A stretch of DNA of 64,000 nt from positions 1 through 64,000 of the forward strand of contig JAKBEL010000011.1 of the NCBI GenBank assembly GCA_021833825.1, given 5' to 3'. This DNA comes from a bacterium (lineage in GTDB: Bacteria > Babelota > Babeliae > Babelales > Vermiphilaceae). Positions 34,753 through 43,838 of this stretch are shown here, piece after piece. How positions within the stretch are numbered: the first letter of the stretch is position 1; each line of letters starts with the position of its first letter. The position numbers and the translations under genes are program-made. The notes beneath the pieces were generated by a model. It was not told the DNA's origin, searched no databases, and worked only from the letters and a program-made list of their open reading frames with translations.

Positions 34753-35104
34753 CACGCTCGCCACGTGTGGCATCAAGGCCTTCTCGTCAAAGCCTTGATA
34801 ATCCGGACGCAAGCTTGCAGCTTGATCGCTCGTTACGCTTTACGCCACCACACGCTCTTCAGTCTAAAGACTTCGATCTAAGAGGTGTCGGATCGCTTTA
34901 TCAGAACTAACATTATAAAAATATTTCATATGTAAGGTTGAACCTGATTCGCAGTCGTTTGATTGAAAATCCAAAAGACAAGTGATCACAACTTGTTGTG
35001 CTGAGCGGTTTTTCAACCGTTTTGGGGATTCAAAAGCTCTCCTTTTGTGTCCAGATTGCAAAGAGGTTGACAAGAACCTCTTTGTGCCACACGCGGCGAG
35101 CGTG
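34753..35104. mobile_element. MITE-like element with 19-bp terminal inverted repeats
   Basis: The left end CACGCTCGCCACGTGTGGC (34753-34771) and right end GCCACACGCGGCGAGCGTG (35086-35104) are inverted repeats with one mismatch. The 352-bp unit has no open frame. No clear target-site duplication is visible. A non-autonomous mobile element is the simplest reading, but a transcribed structured region is also possible. Confidence 0.45.
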
Positions 35105-35170
35105 AAAAAATAACAAAAATAAAAAAAGAGATAATGAAGATTGCAAAAATATATAAAGAAAAAGAGTTAT
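34913..35170 (+). promoter_or_regulatory. Conserved structured leader-like element, copy 2
   Basis: It matches 20230-20485 over most of its length. The hairpin stem is CAAAGAGGTT (35059-35068) with AACCTCTTTG (35075-35084). Relative to copy 1 a G-C pair is replaced by A-T with pairing kept. It ends about 65 bp before the nupC start. Confidence 0.45.
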
Positions 35171-35236
35171 TGAGAAAATCTCTATGATAGGTATACTCTC
35201 TCTAAACCATCTTATTGTTTTACTTGGGAGATCTTT

Positions 35237-36502
35237 ATGTTATTTGCCTACTTACTCGAACATAATCGTTATTTAAATATTATTGGCATATTGGTTATTC
35301 TGGGTATTGCATGGATATGCTCAAAAGAGCGAAAAGCTATTAATTATCGTTTAATTATGCATGCATTGGCTGTACAACTTGGTGTTGCATTTTTTATTTT
35401 AAAAACGAATGTTGGTCAGATTATTCTTAATAAAATAGCATTTTATGTTGCTAAATTGTATGAGTTTGCAGACAAAGGTGCAGCATTTATATTTGGAGAT
35501 CTCTCAAATCACTTTGGGCCATGGGGATTTATTTTTGGCTTTAAAGTATTGCCCGTAATTATCTTTTTTGGTGCTATCACATCGGTATTGTTTTATTGGG
35601 GGCTTATTCAACGTTGTGTAACTCTGATTAATCGATTAATTCAGCCATTACTTGGCACATCTGGGCCAGAAACATTATGTGCAATAACCAATAGTTTTTT
35701 AGGTCAAACAGAGGCTCCTTTATTAATTCGTAACTATCTTCAAGATATGACAAAATCAGAGCTTTTTGTCGTTATGGTCAGTGGCATGGGAACAATCAGT
35801 GGAGCTATATTGGTAGTTTTTGCTGCAATGGGTGTCCCTATTGCACATCTATTGGCCTCTAGTGTTATGTCTATTCCTTCAACTATTTTAATTGCAAAGA
35901 TTCTCGTGCCCGAAACTATAGATGAAAAAAATATAAAAGCTTCAGTAACACTTCAGTCTCAATCAACTAACATCTTTGATGCAATAGCAACAGGGACATT
36001 AGAAGGATTAGGTTTAGCCGTTAATGTTGCTGCAATGTTGATCTCATTTGTAGCCTTAATCGCATTGCTAAATTATACACTTGGCTTTGGAGCTTATAAA
36101 ATAAATGAGATTTTTTATTATCTTGGCATTGCATCCCGTTTACCTTTATTGAGTCTGGAGATGATATTTGGTTATCTCTTTGCCCCATTTGCCTGGTTGC
36201 TTGGCTTTACTGGTCAGATGGCGTTCGATATTGGCGCTCTACTTGGAACTAAGGTTGCAGTCAATGAGGTAATAGCATATCAAGCAATGGTAACAATGCA
36301 GCTATCAGAACGTGCTGTAGATATTGTGACATATGCGTTATGTGGATTTTCAAATTTTTCATGCATTGGCATTCAGATTGGTGGCATTGGTGCATTGGCA
36401 CCAACTAAGCGCCCATGGTTGACAGAATTAGGAATATATGCGGTGCTTGGTGGGGCACTTGCAAATATGCTTAATGCGATGATTGCAGCATTGTTATTAT
36501 AA
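35237..36502 (+). CDS. nupC: NupC-family concentrative nucleoside transporter
   Basis: This 421-residue membrane protein of the CNT family has a nucleoside-transporter N-terminal region, a gate domain and a C-terminal domain. Family motifs include FLGQTEAPLLIRNYL (about 155-169) and NVAAMLISFVALIALLN. The C-terminal region includes CGFSNFSCIGIQIGGIGALAP. It imports nucleosides with sodium or protons. GGGAG precedes the ATG. It is followed 51 bp later by CTP synthase, which makes functional sense: uptake of pyrimidine precursors then conversion of UTP to CTP. Confidence 0.92.
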   Translation: MLFAYLLEHNRYLNIIGILVILGIAWICSKERKAINYRLIMHALAVQLGVAFFILKTNVGQIILNKIAFYVAKLYEFADKGAAFIFGDLSNHFGPWGFIFGFKVLPVIIFFGAITSVLFYWGLIQRCVTLINRLIQPLLGTSGPETLCAITNSFLGQTEAPLLIRNYLQDMTKSELFVVMVSGMGTISGAILVVFAAMGVPIAHLLASSVMSIPSTILIAKILVPETIDEKNIKASVTLQSQSTNIFDAIATGTLEGLGLAVNVAAMLISFVALIALLNYTLGFGAYKINEIFYYLGIASRLPLLSLEMIFGYLFAPFAWLLGFTGQMAFDIGALLGTKVAVNEVIAYQAMVTMQLSERAVDIVTYALCGFSNFSCIGIQIGGIGALAPTKRPWLTELGIYAVLGGALANMLNAMIAALLL

Positions 36503-36553
36503 GATCTATTTTTTCAATATTAATATTATGTTATAAAAAAGGAGAGATAATCA

Positions 36554-38257
36554 GTGACCAGATTTATTTTTGTTGTTGGTGGAGTTATTTCAGGTGTTGG
36601 TAAAGGAATCACTACAGCATCGATAGGTAAGATCATTAAAGATTATGGTTTTAATACTACATTGATTAAGATTGATCCCTATTTGAATTATGATGCAGGA
36701 ACTTTACGTCCCACTGAACATGGAGAAGTCTGGGTGACTGAAGATGGTGGAGAGATTGATCAGGATTTGGGAACTTATGAACGGTTTACAAATGAAGATA
36801 TTCCAAAACAGAATAATATCACATCCGGTCAAGTTTATAAAACTGTAATAGACAAAGAGCGTGCTGGTGAATATTTGGGTAAAACGGTTCAATTTATTCC
36901 CCATATTCCGGATGAGATTATTCGCCGTATTAAATTGGCAAGTGCCGGTTATGAAGTGGCTATTATAGAGATAGGTGGCACTGTAGGTGATTATGAGAAT
37001 GCACCATTTTTATTTGCTGCTAAAGCTCTAGAGCAAGAGTTTGGGGCCGATATGGTGGCTTATGTGCTTATCACTTATTTGCCAGTTCCGTATCATATTA
37101 CCGAAATGAAAACTAAACCGACACAACAGGCATTACGTCTTTTGCGTCAAGAGGGTATTATTCCAAATTTTGTTGTATGTCGCACTGCTCATCCACTGGA
37201 CGATGAGCGCAAAAGTAAAATAGAACTCTATGCGCATATTGATCGCAATTATATTATTGCAGCACCAGATGTCAAAAGTATTTATGAGGTGCCATTAAAT
37301 TTTATACGTGATGATTTTGGGAAAAAAATACTTGATTATTTTGGGCTTACTCCACGTAGAGACCTTGAATGGAGCTCTTGGCAACAACAGGTTGAAACAT
37401 TATTGCATCCCAAAGTATCAATCTCAATAGGTATTGTTGGAAAATATGTAGATTCAGGAGCTTATGAATTATTCGATAGTTATGTGAGCATAGAGCATGC
37501 TCTGTTGCATGCTGCCGCATTACAGGGCTATGGATGTAAAATCACTTGGCTTGATGCAAAAAAATTTGAAGCGAATGCGCAGGCAGTTGAAGAATGCGCT
37601 CATTTTGATGGTATTTTGGTACCAGGAGGATTTGGCTCGCAGGGAGTTGAAGGCAAGATTAATGCTATAGAGTATGTGCGTACAGCAAAAATTCCCTATT
37701 TAGGCATCTGTTATGGCATGCAGTTGGCTATTGTTGAATATGCACGCAATGTTTTGGGGCTTTCAGGAGCGCATACTACTGAAGTAGACGCTTTGACTCC
37801 ATATCCAGTTATTGATTTACTTCCAATGCAACAGAAATATATTCATGAGCATAATCTTGGAGGCACGATGCGCTTAGGGGGGTATAGTGCCTATATTAAA
37901 CCACATACGAAAGTCTCTGCATTATATGAAGGTAGGCAGCAGGTTGTCGAACGCCATCGCCATCGTTATGAAGTAAATCCAGAGTATGTTGAGCAATTGG
38001 AGCAGAGCGGTCTGATTTTTTCTGGTTATCATCAGCGAACAGATGGCACACGGTTAATGGAATATATTGAGCTTGCAAATCATCCTTTTTTTGTAGGAAC
38101 ACAGGCACATCCAGAGTTTAAAAGCCGTTTTGGTTTTGCAAATCCAATTTTTGCAGGTTTTGTTCAAGCTGGCCTGGAGAGGCATTGTTATCTTAAGTCT
38201 TCATTGCAGTCTGAGTGGCTCCCTATTGATTCTTGTGGCAAAATCTCTCTATCGTAG
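36554..38257 (+). CDS. pyrG: CTP synthase
   Basis: This 567-residue enzyme has an N-terminal synthetase domain (GGVISGVGKGIT at 9-20, DPYLNYDAGT at 41-50, EIGGTVGDYE near 139) and a C-terminal class I glutamine amidotransferase domain with nucleophile Cys386 in GICYGMQ and the His519-Glu521 pair (HPEF). It makes CTP from UTP with glutamine. The start is GTG with AGGAGA upstream. The last 35 bp overlap the convergent minus-strand gene. Confidence 0.96.
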   Translation: MTRFIFVVGGVISGVGKGITTASIGKIIKDYGFNTTLIKIDPYLNYDAGTLRPTEHGEVWVTEDGGEIDQDLGTYERFTNEDIPKQNNITSGQVYKTVIDKERAGEYLGKTVQFIPHIPDEIIRRIKLASAGYEVAIIEIGGTVGDYENAPFLFAAKALEQEFGADMVAYVLITYLPVPYHITEMKTKPTQQALRLLRQEGIIPNFVVCRTAHPLDDERKSKIELYAHIDRNYIIAAPDVKSIYEVPLNFIRDDFGKKILDYFGLTPRRDLEWSSWQQQVETLLHPKVSISIGIVGKYVDSGAYELFDSYVSIEHALLHAAALQGYGCKITWLDAKKFEANAQAVEECAHFDGILVPGGFGSQGVEGKINAIEYVRTAKIPYLGICYGMQLAIVEYARNVLGLSGAHTTEVDALTPYPVIDLLPMQQKYIHEHNLGGTMRLGGYSAYIKPHTKVSALYEGRQQVVERHRHRYEVNPEYVEQLEQSGLIFSGYHQRTDGTRLMEYIELANHPFFVGTQAHPEFKSRFGFANPIFAGFVQAGLERHCYLKSSLQSEWLPIDSCGKISLS

Positions 38258-39443
38258 GTAGCATCCTAGCAAAATCCGCAGACATTATTTGTGTTAATTC
38301 CTGTAATCTAGGGTTGCTATATAGGGTTTCACAAAAAAGGTTGGCATATTCTTGTAGTGCTGTTGAAGTATGGTGTGATTGACGCATCTCATTATTCATA
38401 TAATAGAGGGTACGCATAAAAAAGAATAGGGCATCAGCACTTTTATATCTTTTGAATGCTTCCATATGGTAGTTGTGTGCCAACGTAATATGCTCAGAAT
38501 TCTTTTGATCTAATCCTTTGTATAAGTAGGCATTTCCTAACGAAATCATTCCATCCTCTTTTTTTAACCAGGCGCGCCATATGCATTGTGCTAAAACTTC
38601 AGGAGAAGGGAATAGGTGATTACTTGCTGCTTCATTGAGGGTTGATAATAAAAAGAGTGCATCTGGAGAACAGGATGAGATTGTTTCAAGAAGCATTTTA
38701 GCTGATGTAATATCATTATAATGTAAAGCTAGCCTTGTGTGATTTAATATTTGAGGATAATCCTCTTTTTTTAAAGTTGGCATTGAGGATATATATTTTG
38801 GAGCTAGCTGGGGATTGCTTACTATATGTGCGGCGATCAAAAAGATGAGCTTGTCTTTTTGTGGCATGGGGTAGAGTTTGTTCTCTACAGACAGATTTAG
38901 TAACGGATTGAGTTTATTTGTTAAGTCTTTTAAATTTCCTAAATAACGGCAGACATATTTTTTATCGGCATAATAGAATTGATGGAAGTGGAGTGACACA
39001 ATAGGTTGTAATGTTGTGAGATCAACATTTTTTTCTTGCCATAAAAGATGGCTAGCGTCAAAATATTTCGGATAACTAATACTTCCGGCCGATAGTCTGT
39101 GTCTGTATGATGCTAAGATAAAGAATTGATTATTGTTCTGTGTTTTACCAATGGAATCTTTCAATAATACGTTAGAAATAGGATCTTCCGTAGTAAGAGG
39201 GATGTTAATATATTGTCCATGGTTTAATGGCACCATTATCTGACTATTCTTATGTATAGCAGATTGATCAAATCTTATTGATGGGCATTCTTCAATGTTT
39301 TCAGGGAGCGATGCTTCATCAAGTCCATACATAGATAAAAGATTTATAGTTTTTATTGTGAGTGATGCACTTTCTGCCGATTGCAATAGAGGTAGATAAA
39401 AAATATGTATAAAAATTAGTATTATTGCATATTGAGTTAACAT
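38223..39443 (-). CDS. Secreted helical-repeat protein of unknown function
   Basis: This 406-residue protein has a signal peptide (about 1-22). It has an N-terminal beta-containing part and a C-terminal half (about 230-400) of helical pairs with Sel1/TPR-like character, for example GNAYLYKGLDQKNSEHITLA. No specific family is recognised. Its 3' end overlaps the end of pyrG tail to tail. Similar exported helical-repeat proteins lie at 58693-59862. Confidence 0.75.
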   Translation of the reverse strand: MLTQYAIILIFIHIFYLPLLQSAESASLTIKTINLLSMYGLDEASLPENIEECPSIRFDQSAIHKNSQIMVPLNHGQYINIPLTTEDPISNVLLKDSIGKTQNNNQFFILASYRHRLSAGSISYPKYFDASHLLWQEKNVDLTTLQPIVSLHFHQFYYADKKYVCRYLGNLKDLTNKLNPLLNLSVENKLYPMPQKDKLIFLIAAHIVSNPQLAPKYISSMPTLKKEDYPQILNHTRLALHYNDITSAKMLLETISSCSPDALFLLSTLNEAASNHLFPSPEVLAQCIWRAWLKKEDGMISLGNAYLYKGLDQKNSEHITLAHNYHMEAFKRYKSADALFFFMRTLYYMNNEMRQSHHTSTALQEYANLFCETLYSNPRLQELTQIMSADFARMLPTIERFCHKNQ

Positions 39444-39500
39444 AATGGTCTGATCTTATTTTGATATTGTAGATAATTTTTAATTATGTAAGATATGAAT

Positions 39501-39540
39501 ATATTATAGATTTAAAAAAAAATCTGTAAATCTATAATAT
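39501..39540 (-). terminator. Inverted repeat, probable terminator
   Basis: ATATTATAGATTT (39501-39513) pairs perfectly with AAATCTATAATAT (39528-39540). The loop holds a poly-A/T run. It lies just after the minus-strand glycosyltransferase gene. Confidence 0.5.
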
Positions 39541-39578
39541 CAGTGTTCCAATGTATAGTAGAATATTAAAATTTTCGT

Positions 39579-40589
39579 TTAAGTGATAAAGTCAATAGTT
39601 TTATTATGGATAATTTTTAGTCCTGCAGCGCGATATTCAAGTGCCTTTGTTGGTCGTGAAACTTTATTGATTATATGGGGCTTGCGCAGCAATATTCCAT
39701 AATCAGCAGCGGTTAAATACCAGAGAAGTTCAGTCGCTTCTACAGAACAGATCAGATAACTCTCTGCAGGGAGCTGTATTTTTTCTGCATGCTCTTGGAA
39801 TAATTTAATATCAGGGGTTAAAAGTAATAGATAGGCATTCTGATTATGTATGTATTCTGTTAAAAAAAGATCGAATGTCTCTTGAGGGCATTGCCAAGCT
39901 TTATAGCTACCACTATAACAGTAGACCGTTTTGTTGTCTGGAATATTCAAAAGATTGCGTATCTTTTTGCGATGTATTTGTCGCTCATTATCAGAGAGCG
40001 TTTGTGGAAGATCGTCTTGAGCTATAGTGACATTTTGTGGTGCTGTATTGAATGTTTCAATCAGATATTTTTTCAAAGCAGGGCTTACAGCCTCTATAAT
40101 GAGGGGCTTTTTTCTAGATTTGTACACAGTCTTTTCAAAATGATGTAGTTGTGTTGTACGCATTTTATGAAGCCATGAGAAATGTTCTTGATGAGTGTAG
40201 GCATACTCTTGCGCTGCAAGGCCGCGGGCTTGAATAACTAATTGCTTGCATCTATTATCTTGAGCATGTAGTGCGATATATCCAGCAAAAGGGCCGCGTG
40301 CAGTGATGCTATATGATGAGAGAGTTTGCACATATTTTTTTATCTGTTTAATTGATGGCCATAGGCTCCAATTGTTTATATAACGATATCGCTTGAATAA
40401 TGTGATAGAGATATTGTCATAATGGGGAGCATTAATAATATTTTTTTCGAAACTAATGAGATGATATGATGTTTTTTCATCAAGGGTAATTTTTTTAAGA
40501 AGTGGTCGTATCACTTGGCTTTTAAAGACTGCATTGGTAATACTGTCATAGATTATGGTGATGTGGTGGTGTTTTTCTTTTTTGTTCAT
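39579..40589 (-). CDS. Glycosyltransferase (GT-B, GT4-like)
   Basis: This 336-residue protein has a GT-B fold pattern. The C-terminal half starts a second Rossmann domain at YCYSGSYKAWQ (about 230) and has LLWYLTAADYGILL followed by SRPTKALEYRAAGLKII near the end, the nucleotide-sugar binding E-x7-E-like region of GT4 enzymes. The protein ends soon after, so it is slightly short. No signal peptide is present. It probably adds a sugar to an envelope glycan or lipid. No clear ribosome binding site precedes the ATG; the previous gene's terminator is 14 bp away. Confidence 0.78.
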   Translation of the reverse strand: MNKKEKHHHITIIYDSITNAVFKSQVIRPLLKKITLDEKTSYHLISFEKNIINAPHYDNISITLFKRYRYINNWSLWPSIKQIKKYVQTLSSYSITARGPFAGYIALHAQDNRCKQLVIQARGLAAQEYAYTHQEHFSWLHKMRTTQLHHFEKTVYKSRKKPLIIEAVSPALKKYLIETFNTAPQNVTIAQDDLPQTLSDNERQIHRKKIRNLLNIPDNKTVYCYSGSYKAWQCPQETFDLFLTEYIHNQNAYLLLLTPDIKLFQEHAEKIQLPAESYLICSVEATELLWYLTAADYGILLRKPHIINKVSRPTKALEYRAAGLKIIHNKTIDFIT

Positions 40590-40602
40590 ATATATAGTGA
40601 TG

Positions 40603-40631
40603 AAAAAAGAGGCCGGATTTGCATCCGGCCT
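40603..40631 (-). terminator. Rho-independent terminator
   Basis: The stem AGGCCGGAT (40610-40618) pairs with ATCCGGCCT (40623-40631) and is followed on the minus strand by C and six T. It ends the gene at 40658-41275. Confidence 0.85.
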
Positions 40632-40657
40632 TAAAAGATAATATATATTTTTAAAGA

Positions 40658-41275
40658 TTATTTAGGCGATGTGGTTATTTTGGGATCATTCCAAGGGGAG
40701 AGGGCCTTTTGATATGGATTTAAGATGATCTCTACAATCTCTTTTAAGGTCTGCTCTAATTTACCCATCATGAAAGCATAGGATATGCCTAGAGCTGCGG
40801 TTACTTTAAATATTTTGCTCATATCTTTTTCTAAGAAGTGTAAGAGACCAAAACCTTTAATATCTTTTCTGCGGCCTTCCATTATTAATCTAACTTTTAG
40901 ATCGCTCTTGCCAATTAGTAATGTTGAATAAGCTTTCCAGCGCTGCCCTGGTATGATATCAAAAAAGTTTGTTACGTTGTCCCAATTGAATGTGTCATCT
41001 AAGATGTTATCAAAAAAACCTTTTAAAACTCTTTCTAACGGCGCTTTTGAGAGTCGATCTTCTGGATTCCTGAAAAAATAGCAGATTATTGCAACAGCTC
41101 CCGCGAACCACATAGCAAATTTTGCATTATGTTTTGCTCCATCAATCAGATAAGAAAAATCATCAGTGTCATCTGTTCCAAGAGGTGTAATTAGATCATC
41201 AGATGAATGTATATTTATTGTGGTTAAGATAAGAAAGAGTAATGGGAGCGTGAATGTGCTATTAGTGTTGGCCAT
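40658..41275 (-). CDS. Exported membrane-associated protein of unknown function
   Basis: This is a 205-residue protein with a signal peptide (about 1-24), an acidic stretch (TPLGTDDTDDFS), one membrane segment (about 53-67), and a helical region with a second hydrophobic stretch (about 158-170). No domain is recognised. A strong terminator follows. It has the profile of the many exported proteins in this window. Confidence 0.7.
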   Translation of the reverse strand: MANTNSTFTLPLLFLILTTINIHSSDDLITPLGTDDTDDFSYLIDGAKHNAKFAMWFAGAVAIICYFFRNPEDRLSKAPLERVLKGFFDNILDDTFNWDNVTNFFDIIPGQRWKAYSTLLIGKSDLKVRLIMEGRRKDIKGFGLLHFLEKDMSKIFKVTAALGISYAFMMGKLEQTLKEIVEIILNPYQKALSPWNDPKITTSPK

Positions 41276-41460
41276 AATAAAACCTTTTTGTTATTAAAAA
41301 TAAGTAATTCCTTCGCCAATTATCATATCTATTTTTTATAAAATTAATAGTTAAAACAGAGTAAATGTGATTAGATTGTGCCAAATTTTTTTTTCTGTTA
41401 TTTTTGTTTCCAATTTACTGCATATTAGTCTACTAAAATTTATATAGTTAAAGGAATGTT

Positions 41461-42315
41461 ATGAAAAAAATAGTTAGAAGACCTCTCTTTATGATCTTAT
41501 TTGCATCTGTAATTGATGGCGCAGCGCACAATCCTTTTATCGTAAAAAAGACTCCTGGGTATGGGGATGTTCTTATTCAGGTTTCTCATGTAGAGAGTTG
41601 GGATGATAAAAAGAGATTTTTTAAAGAAATAGAGCAGCAGAAAAGCTCTTTTTTTGTAGAGCTCCCGTGGAGCAATGCAGAGTTAGCTGAGCGATTAATC
41701 AAGAAGTACGGGCTCTCTTTTTATTATGGAGATAATAAGAAAATGCAGCTTTTTAAGACTATAAAAGATAATCCAATTCCGCCAATAATTACTGGTAATA
41801 GTTCTGTAAAAGCATTTTTGTCTCGCGTTGTTAATGGTAAAATGCAGATCTTATTTACTGAAGAAGAGGGTAGATTGTCTGCATCATTGCCAGGCGGAGT
41901 GCTTGAGCATCAAGAGGATATTTGTAGTGGCATATTACGGGAATTATCTGAGGAGCTATCGTTGAGGATACCTAAAAATCAGTTACTATTCTTAGGGGTT
42001 TTGAATCGTGTTAAAGCCTTTGCCTATGGTATTACTCATAATGAATTTTTGTTTCATATCCATTATGATGGTAAGCAGGTGATTAATCCTGATGGTAAAG
42101 AGGTAAAAGGATTTTCTTGGGAGGATATTGATGAGATTCTTGAAAAGAAAAAAGCAGCAGGACTTCCGGTTTTTGTGCATTATTTAACAGTTTTGAAAAG
42201 CATTAAAGATGGTAAGCACGGTAAATCTATTATCACTTTACCTGATCATCGTCAACTTAATCCAAGAGCAAGGCGAGATCCTCATGATATTATGGTCTTT
42301 TGCCCTGTAGAATAA
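41461..42315 (+). CDS. Nudix hydrolase with pre-Nudix domain and export-like N-terminus
   Basis: The 284-residue protein has a likely signal peptide (1-21), then a region with the layout of the pre-Nudix domain of NUDT6-like proteins (YGDVLIQV about 34-41, SFFVELPWSNAELAERL about 63-79, LSFYYGD about 85-91). A Nudix domain follows. The Nudix box is G146-x5-E152-x7-R160-E161-L-S-E164-E165-L-S167-L, complete for metal binding but with Ser167 in place of the usual Gly. Nudix enzymes cleave nucleoside diphosphates linked to other groups. The ligand is unknown. The start follows AAAGGA. Confidence 0.82.
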   Translation: MKKIVRRPLFMILFASVIDGAAHNPFIVKKTPGYGDVLIQVSHVESWDDKKRFFKEIEQQKSSFFVELPWSNAELAERLIKKYGLSFYYGDNKKMQLFKTIKDNPIPPIITGNSSVKAFLSRVVNGKMQILFTEEEGRLSASLPGGVLEHQEDICSGILRELSEELSLRIPKNQLLFLGVLNRVKAFAYGITHNEFLFHIHYDGKQVINPDGKEVKGFSWEDIDEILEKKKAAGLPVFVHYLTVLKSIKDGKHGKSIITLPDHRQLNPRARRDPHDIMVFCPVE

Positions 42316-42339
42316 GATGATTCTCTAATATTTATATAA

Positions 42340-42382
42340 AAAGCAGAGATGCCTCCTTAAATAAAGGAGGCATCTCTGCTTT
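42340..42382. terminator. Bidirectional terminator hairpin
   Basis: A perfect 19-bp stem (42340-42358 with 42364-42382) with a 5-nt loop lies between two convergent genes and can end both transcripts. Confidence 0.8.
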
Positions 42383-42405
42383 AAGAAGGAATCTTTTATT
42401 TTTGA

Positions 42406-43593
42406 TTACCAGTAGTAGATAAGTAATGTTATAAAGAATGTTACATAGACTGGTGTGCGAACCATGTTGAATCCAAATAGTTTGTGTGCAATATTGACGA
42501 TTGTTAATGCAATAAGTGTTGGATAGCCAACAAAAGTGATTGGTCCCCCAGTTAATTGAAGTACATATCCAAGTCCAGCGGTTGAGAGCGGAATGCATGA
42601 TGCTAAAGTGATAAGCAGAGCTTGTATATAGCTTACTCGGTTATAACAGATTGTATGTTGAACATATTCGGCAATAACGGCAGCGAGTGCAATAGCTGTT
42701 GAGAGGCAAGCCATAAGAACAGCGGTTGCTATGATAAGTGTTCCGTGAGTGCCAAGAATACGGAAAGATATCTCTCTGAAAAGTTCTCCAGAGTTTATAT
42801 GCTCAAGCCCTTGGCCATAATAGACGCCAAGTACGCTCATGCCAATATAAATAATAGCAAGTAGGGATATTCCGATCAATCCACCTTGCAGGCCAAGCCA
42901 AGCAAGTTGTTGTTCAGATTTATTGTGGTTGAGTGGATTAGCACGTAATATTATTAAAATTATTGATGAAAAGAATAGTGCGCCTATAAGATCAAGTGTT
43001 TCATACCCACGTGTAAGATTGGTAAAAAATACTTGGGAAGTCGTATGTGTGCCTGTGATTGCATTTTGAGCAGACATGATACCCTTAACGATAATAAGAC
43101 CTAAAGATATAAGTAGTAGTGGGCTTACTATATTTCCAAGCAGATCAACAATCTTACTTTCTCTAAAAGTGAATAAAAAAGTGGTTCCTAAAAATAACAG
43201 AGCAAAAATAAATGATGCTAATGCTATATTAGTCTCTTGTAAAAATGGAATTGGAATGAAAGGTGCCATAATGGTGTGAGAAAGTGTAATGATTCGTGGC
43301 ATTGCTACCATTGGACCTACAATGAGCATGCAGATGAAAATCATAAAATTACCCGTTCTTTTACCCAGCCGGTGAAAAAAAGATTCATAATCACCATTAA
43401 AAAGAATCATGGAAATAATGCCGATTAGGGGTAAGCAGACTGCAGTTATTATAAATCCTGTAATGCCAGCTATGTTTTGTGAGCCAGAAAACATACCAAC
43501 GGCTAATGGGTACATTAAATTGCCTGCTCCAAAAAGCATTGAAAATATAGCCAAACCAAGAGTAACAAGTTCAGATTGAAGTATTCTTCTCAT
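42406..43593 (-). CDS. brnQ: BrnQ branched-chain amino acid:cation symporter
   Basis: The 395-residue membrane protein has about twelve segments of the LIVCS (Branch_AA_trans) family, with typical FGAGNLMYPLAVG (about 21-33) at the start and GPMVAMPRI in the first third. It imports leucine, isoleucine and valine with sodium. It suits a bacterium that takes amino acids from its host. It is a single gene on the minus strand. Confidence 0.9.
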   Translation of the reverse strand: MRRILQSELVTLGLAIFSMLFGAGNLMYPLAVGMFSGSQNIAGITGFIITAVCLPLIGIISMILFNGDYESFFHRLGKRTGNFMIFICMLIVGPMVAMPRIITLSHTIMAPFIPIPFLQETNIALASFIFALLFLGTTFLFTFRESKIVDLLGNIVSPLLLISLGLIIVKGIMSAQNAITGTHTTSQVFFTNLTRGYETLDLIGALFFSSIILIILRANPLNHNKSEQQLAWLGLQGGLIGISLLAIIYIGMSVLGVYYGQGLEHINSGELFREISFRILGTHGTLIIATAVLMACLSTAIALAAVIAEYVQHTICYNRVSYIQALLITLASCIPLSTAGLGYVLQLTGGPITFVGYPTLIALTIVNIAHKLFGFNMVRTPVYVTFFITLLIYYW

Positions 43594-43838
43594 AAAAATC
43601 CTATAATTAGAAGTTTGATTGTTTAAAATAGCCTGTAAATAGCTTAACTGTACGAAATTGAATCGTAATAAAGGTTTAGTTTATCATAGAGTCTCATTAA
43701 ATGCTACATGCGGATGATTTTAAAACAGGTTGTTTTAAAGACCTCTGATTTAAAAAACTGTTGTTTCTCTATGATTGCCTGTGTCAATATGCTCTCAATA
43801 TCTTTATTTTGTTATAGTAATAGTTAGAAGGTTTATAT

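Larger units (their letters stand above)
34717..35236. other. Non-coding region holding a repeat-bounded element before nupC
   Basis: There is no gene. Two GC-rich ends at 34753-34771 and 35086-35104 are inverted repeats of each other. Between them lies the same conserved block found at 20230-20485 and an inverted 30-bp module (about 34872-34902) that is in the opposite orientation at 20148-20177. Confidence 0.6.
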
